Origin: Paenibacillus sp. SZ31
Lineage (GTDB): Bacteria; Bacillota; Bacilli; Paenibacillales; Paenibacillaceae
Direction: 5' to 3'
NCBI RefSeq assembly: GCF_012912005.1
Contig: NZ_JABBEA010000017.1
Coordinates: 1 to 64,000 of the forward strand
DNA: 64,000 bases
Both the position numbers and the translations under genes were made by a program. Under the pieces are notes generated by a model, which was given only the letters and a program-made list of their open reading frames with translations, was not told where the DNA came from and did not search any database. Shown in pieces: positions 61,091-64,000 of this stretch. Every line of letters begins with the position of its first letter. The stretch's first letter is position 1.

Positions 61091-62054
61091 AGATCTGTTA
61101 CATATGTTATTGAATGCAGAAGGACGATTCGTATCGGGTGAAGAGATCAGCCGTAATCTGTCCATCAGTCGAACCGCTGTGTGGAAACATGTGAACAAAT
61201 TGCGTGACATGGGTTATGAGTTTGAAGCTGTCTCTCGTAAAGGGTATCGTCTTGTAACGAAGCCGGACAGCATTGACGCTACTGCCCTTCAATTGGCGTT
61301 GGACACAACCGTATTTGGCCGTAAGGCGATTCTATTGACCTCGACCTTGTCTACCCAAGGGGATGTTCTGAAGTTAGCTGAGCAGGGGCAGGCCGAAGGT
61401 GCTGTAGTCATTGCGGAAGAGCAAACGGGTGGAAGAGGACGTTTCGGTCGAAAGTGGTTCTCTCCTCCGGGTAAAGGAATCTGGATGAGTGTTCTGTTGC
61501 GCCCTGATTTACCACTTCAGCACACGCCTCAGTTAACTCTGTTAGCAGGTGTGGCTGTATGTCGTGCCGTTCGAGCTTGCACAGGAGCTGATGCAGGCAT
61601 CAAATGGCCAAATGATCTGTTGATTGATGGACGCAAGGTGTGCGGCATATTGCTTGAATCCACGGTAGAAGATCATGAAGTCAGATACTGCATTGCGGGT
61701 ATAGGTGTGGACGTGAATTTTGATTCCGAGGATTATCCGGAAGATCTGACTACAATCGCTACTTCGCTCAAAATGGAGACCGGTAAACCTGTTGATCGCA
61801 CCCAGCTAACGGCTGCCATTTTGACAGAGCTGGAACAGTTGTATTTTTTGTATCAAAAAGAAGGATTCGGTGTCATCTCAGCTCTTTGGGAGGCCCTGTC
61901 CGTATCGATGAATCGCGAGATTACAGTAACGAATCCTCATGGTGTCATTGAAGGGAATGCAATCGGTCTAGACCCTTCGGGAGCACTTATCGTAGAGAAA
62001 CGCGATGGAGAGCGTGCACTAGTCATATCTGGTGAGATTTCCTGGAAATCGTAA
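61077..62054 (+). CDS. birA: Biotin ligase / biotin operon repressor
   Basis: A 325-residue bifunctional protein: N-terminal winged helix (about 1-60, GEEISRNLSISRTAVWKHVN), then ligase with GGRGRFGRKWFSPPGKG and KWPNDLLIDGRK, then a small C-terminal domain. It can both biotinylate carboxylases and repress biotin genes. Start inside cca. Confidence 0.96.
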   Translation: MTKHEDLLHMLLNAEGRFVSGEEISRNLSISRTAVWKHVNKLRDMGYEFEAVSRKGYRLVTKPDSIDATALQLALDTTVFGRKAILLTSTLSTQGDVLKLAEQGQAEGAVVIAEEQTGGRGRFGRKWFSPPGKGIWMSVLLRPDLPLQHTPQLTLLAGVAVCRAVRACTGADAGIKWPNDLLIDGRKVCGILLESTVEDHEVRYCIAGIGVDVNFDSEDYPEDLTTIATSLKMETGKPVDRTQLTAAILTELEQLYFLYQKEGFGVISALWEALSVSMNREITVTNPHGVIEGNAIGLDPSGALIVEKRDGERALVISGEISWKS

Positions 62055-62114
62055 ACAATTTGTCGAATTTTCACTGGTAAAATGAACATAAGACGTGAAG
62101 TTTGAGCAGAACTT

Positions 62115-62123
62115 TGGTATACT
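62115..62123 (+). promoter_or_regulatory. Extended -10 promoter of panB
   Basis: TGGTATACT (TGn plus TATACT). No clear -35. It gives a leader of about 270 nt. Confidence 0.5.
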
Positions 62124-62129
62124 GTGTTC

Positions 62130-62360
62130 GTGAGGCGATATCGGCTGATACAGACCGAATTGCACTCCGGAAAAAGTAACCTTTGTTCTGCTTTGACGTG
62201 TTTTACACAGGCAGACAGACAGCAGTAAAAGTATGAAACAAGTAAAGTGAGTTGTTGGATTCTGCTCTGAGCCGAAGAGGACCGAGACAGAAGGGACGAT
62301 CGCAAGTGACTCTTTTTTGACTTTTCGGGACTTTTTAGTGGGAAACTAAAAGGTTTTTTT
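62130..62360 (+). promoter_or_regulatory. Structured panB leader with Pan-motif-like hairpin
   Basis: At 62261-62291 a stem forms from UCUG/CAGA and CUC/GAG, then G/C pairs and CC/GG, with unpaired A residues on both strands and a GAAGA loop. This fits the Pan RNA motif known upstream of panB in Firmicutes: a stem with bulged A residues. A smaller hairpin with a bulged A (UCGGCUGAUACAGACCGA) lies at 62141-62158. The match is from memory of the motif's description, not a covariance search. Confidence 0.55.
62331..62360 (+). terminator. Terminator (attenuator) before panB
   Basis: CTTTTTAGT-GGGAA-ACTAAAAGG (one G-T) followed by seven T, 40 nt upstream of panB and downstream of its promoter, so premature termination is possible. 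Confidence 0.75.
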
Positions 62361-62401
62361 GTTGTGTTTATTTGAAAAGAAGAAAGGAGCCATGACAGAA
62401 A

Positions 62402-63280
62402 ATGGCGAACAAACAACCGATGAATATTGTGAAAATGAAAAAATACAAGCAGGATGGCGTGCCGCTCAGTATGATTACGGCTTACGATTATCCAACAGCA
62501 CTTCTTGCAGAGGAAGCAGGTATCGATCTAATCCTCGTTGGCGATTCACTTGGCAATGTAGTGCTCGGTTATAACTCGACGCTTCCGGTGACTATCGACG
62601 ACATGGTGTACCATACACGTTCCGTAGTGCGCGGGGCAGAGAAGACATTTATTGTGGCTGACATGCCTTTTATGACGTATCATGGCAGCGTGGATGAGAC
62701 GCTTAAGGGTGTACGTAGACTGATGCAAGAGGGGCATGCCCATGCGGTTAAAATGGAAGGCGGAGTCGAAATAGCAGACACCGTCAGAGCAGTCGTACAA
62801 GCAGGCGTGCCTGTTCTTGGACATATCGGACTGACACCTCAATCGGTTAATCAAATTGGCGGTTACCGTATTCAGGGCAAGGATGCAGCAGATGCGAAAC
62901 GTCTGATGGACGAAGCCAAAGCCTTGGAAGCTGCAGGCGCGTTCGGCATTGTGCTTGAACTGGTTACGGAAGAAGTCGCGCGGGCGATTTCGGAGGAACT
63001 GTCTATCCCTACCATCGGGATTGGAGCAGGACGAGGCTGTGACGGTCAGGTACTGGTGTTCCACGATGTGGTTCAGTATGCTTCTCCGTATACGCCCAAA
63101 CGTTTTGTCAAAACCTATGGAGATGTGGGTGCATTAATCAGAACCAGCATTGAAGCCTACGTGAAGGAAGTTAAAGATCGTTCTTTCCCCGCCCAAGAGC
63201 ACGTGTTCAATGCTACGGATGCTGGCGTTCTGGATCAACTGTATGGACAACGCAAGGAAAAGGTGGGAAGTAATTCATGA
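62402..63280 (+). CDS. panB: 3-methyl-2-oxobutanoate hydroxymethyltransferase
   Basis: First committed step of pantothenate synthesis; 292 residues, TIM barrel. Motifs are ILVGDSLGNVVLG (metal-binding Asp), KMEGG, and GIGAGRGCDGQVLV. AAAGGAG is 12 nt before ATG 62402, a slightly long spacing; another ATG at 62392 is out of frame. It overlaps panC (ATGA). Confidence 0.96.
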   Translation: MANKQPMNIVKMKKYKQDGVPLSMITAYDYPTALLAEEAGIDLILVGDSLGNVVLGYNSTLPVTIDDMVYHTRSVVRGAEKTFIVADMPFMTYHGSVDETLKGVRRLMQEGHAHAVKMEGGVEIADTVRAVVQAGVPVLGHIGLTPQSVNQIGGYRIQGKDAADAKRLMDEAKALEAAGAFGIVLELVTEEVARAISEELSIPTIGIGAGRGCDGQVLVFHDVVQYASPYTPKRFVKTYGDVGALIRTSIEAYVKEVKDRSFPAQEHVFNATDAGVLDQLYGQRKEKVGSNS

Positions 63281-64000
63281 AAGTATTACGGACAATCGCA
63301 GAGTTAAGACAGGAGCTAAGCTTGATGCGTCAAGCGATTCGGTCCGATGCGTCCGTTGTAGGTCTGGTACCGACAATGGGTTATCTTCATCAAGGTCATG
63401 CAAGCTTGATGCAAGCAGCTAAACAACAAAGCGATATCGTGGTTTTGAGCATATTCGTTAATCCGATTCAATTTGGACCCAATGAAGATTTTGACAGCTA
63501 TCCACGGGATGAAGCCAGGGATGTGGAAACAGCACGCTCACAAGGGGTAGATATTGTATTTATTCCCTCTGTTGAAGAGATGTATCCACAGGCAACGCAA
63601 ACGACAGTATCTGTCTCACAACTGACGGAGCGCTTATGTGGCGCTTCCCGTCCGGGCCATTTTGACGGAGTAACGACCGTAGTCTCCAAGCTGTTTAACA
63701 TCGTACAGCCACAGCGTGCATTTTTTGGGATGAAAGACGCTCAGCAGGTTGCGGTCATTCAACAGATGGTGAATGATTTGAATATGCCTGTAGAGATTGT
63801 ACCTTGTCCGATTGTTCGCGAAGAGGATGGCCTTGCCCTTAGTTCACGTAATGTCTATCTCAGCGCTGAACAGCGTACACAGGCGTTGGTTCTGTCGAAG
63901 GCGCTACGTGTAGCTCAAGAAGCCGCGGATACAGGTATAGTAATAACTGCCGCAGATATTCGTCGTATCTTGCGCGAGCAGATTACGATCTCACCGCTTG
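63277..64000 (+). CDS. panC: Pantothenate synthetase, 5' part (runs off the window)
   Basis: Joins pantoate and beta-alanine with ATP. The first 241 codons are visible and open. Adenylate-binding PTMGYLHQGH with His38 and His41 is present, and the later GMKDAQQVAVIQ, the RPGHFDGV stretch and SSRNVYLS agree. The end is outside the window. Confidence 0.95.
   Translation, partial: MKVLRTIAELRQELSLMRQAIRSDASVVGLVPTMGYLHQGHASLMQAAKQQSDIVVLSIFVNPIQFGPNEDFDSYPRDEARDVETARSQGVDIVFIPSVEEMYPQATQTTVSVSQLTERLCGASRPGHFDGVTTVVSKLFNIVQPQRAFFGMKDAQQVAVIQQMVNDLNMPVEIVPCPIVREEDGLALSSRNVYLSAEQRTQALVLSKALRVAQEAADTGIVITAADIRRILREQITISPL

Noticed and set aside
62392..62574. Frame starting at ATG 62392 overlapping the panB start
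   Set aside because: It sits only 3 nt after the RBS and encodes a sequence without a family, while panB in the other frame is clear.

Overview
The window is chromosomal DNA of an endospore-forming, low-to-moderate-GC Firmicute, most likely a Paenibacillus. The evidence is a near-complete Bacillus subtilis-type core gene order (prsW–ypeB–cmk–der–gpsA–spoIVA–hbs–mtrB–hepS/menG/hepT–ndk–cheR–aroCBH–trpEDCFBA–hisC–tyrA, then qcrABC–ypjAB–mazG–dapB–mgsA–bshB1–bshA–cca–birA–panBC), a collagen-like spore-surface protein, several sporulation genes, bacillithiol genes, a T-box and a TRAP-type trp leader. I see no tRNA, rRNA, CRISPR array, prophage, insertion sequence or origin. Almost all genes are on the + strand; serA, a polysaccharide deacetylase and a YitT-family protein are on the - strand.

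Layout. 1-1.2 kb: 3' end of a collagen-like protein. 1.3-3.3 kb: serA behind a T-box (minus). 3.6-8.4 kb: CPBP membrane protease, metallophosphoesterase, lipoprotein deacetylase (minus), MecA adaptor, PrsW. 8.5-19.8 kb: small Cys-rich protein, YpeB, PilZ protein, cmk, plsC, an S1-domain protein, der, plsY, gpsA, spoVIF, DUF2768 protein, nucleotidyltransferase-like protein, a [2Fe-2S] protein and a YphF-like lipoprotein. 20.3-25.7 kb: spoIVA and a CUT2-type sugar ABC operon that lies between spoIVA and hbs. 25.9-31.7 kb: HU, TRAP (mtrB) and a quinone/polyprenyl operon (hepS, menG, UbiA-type, UbiX-type, hepT). 31.9-45.0 kb: ndk, cheR and the aromatic supraoperon. 45.0-49.8 kb: a candidate small RNA, an ECF sigma/anti-sigma pair, a phosphatase, an unrecognised protein, a gamma-carbonic-anhydrase-like protein and an IDEAL-domain protein. 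49.9-54.4 kb: DUF2487 protein, the menaquinol:cytochrome c reductase (qcrABC), YpjA and YpjB. 54.5-64 kb: YitT protein (minus), MazG-like, TPR protein, dapB, mgsA, bacillithiol genes, cca, birA, panB and the start of panC.

How genes work together. Chorismate is made by aroB/aroC and split by trpEDCFBA (tryptophan) or aroH/tyrA/hisC (tyrosine and phenylalanine). mtrB encodes the tryptophan-sensing 11-mer, and the trp leader carries 11 regularly spaced NAG triplets followed by an intrinsic terminator, so sensor and target lie about 10 kb apart. hepS/hepT make the heptaprenyl tail, the UbiA/UbiX pair and menG act on the quinone ring, and qcrABC uses the quinol.

Points most worth a second look: a compact promoter-to-terminator unit at 45172-45290 that looks like an 84-nt small RNA with a cre-like site in its promoter; the long TRAP leader; the panB leader with a Pan-motif-like hairpin and a terminator; a perfect CRP/FNR-type palindrome before the ABC operon; a 14-codon ORF overlapping hepT; a Gly-to-Val change in the GpsA dinucleotide motif; and ypeB without an adjacent sleB.
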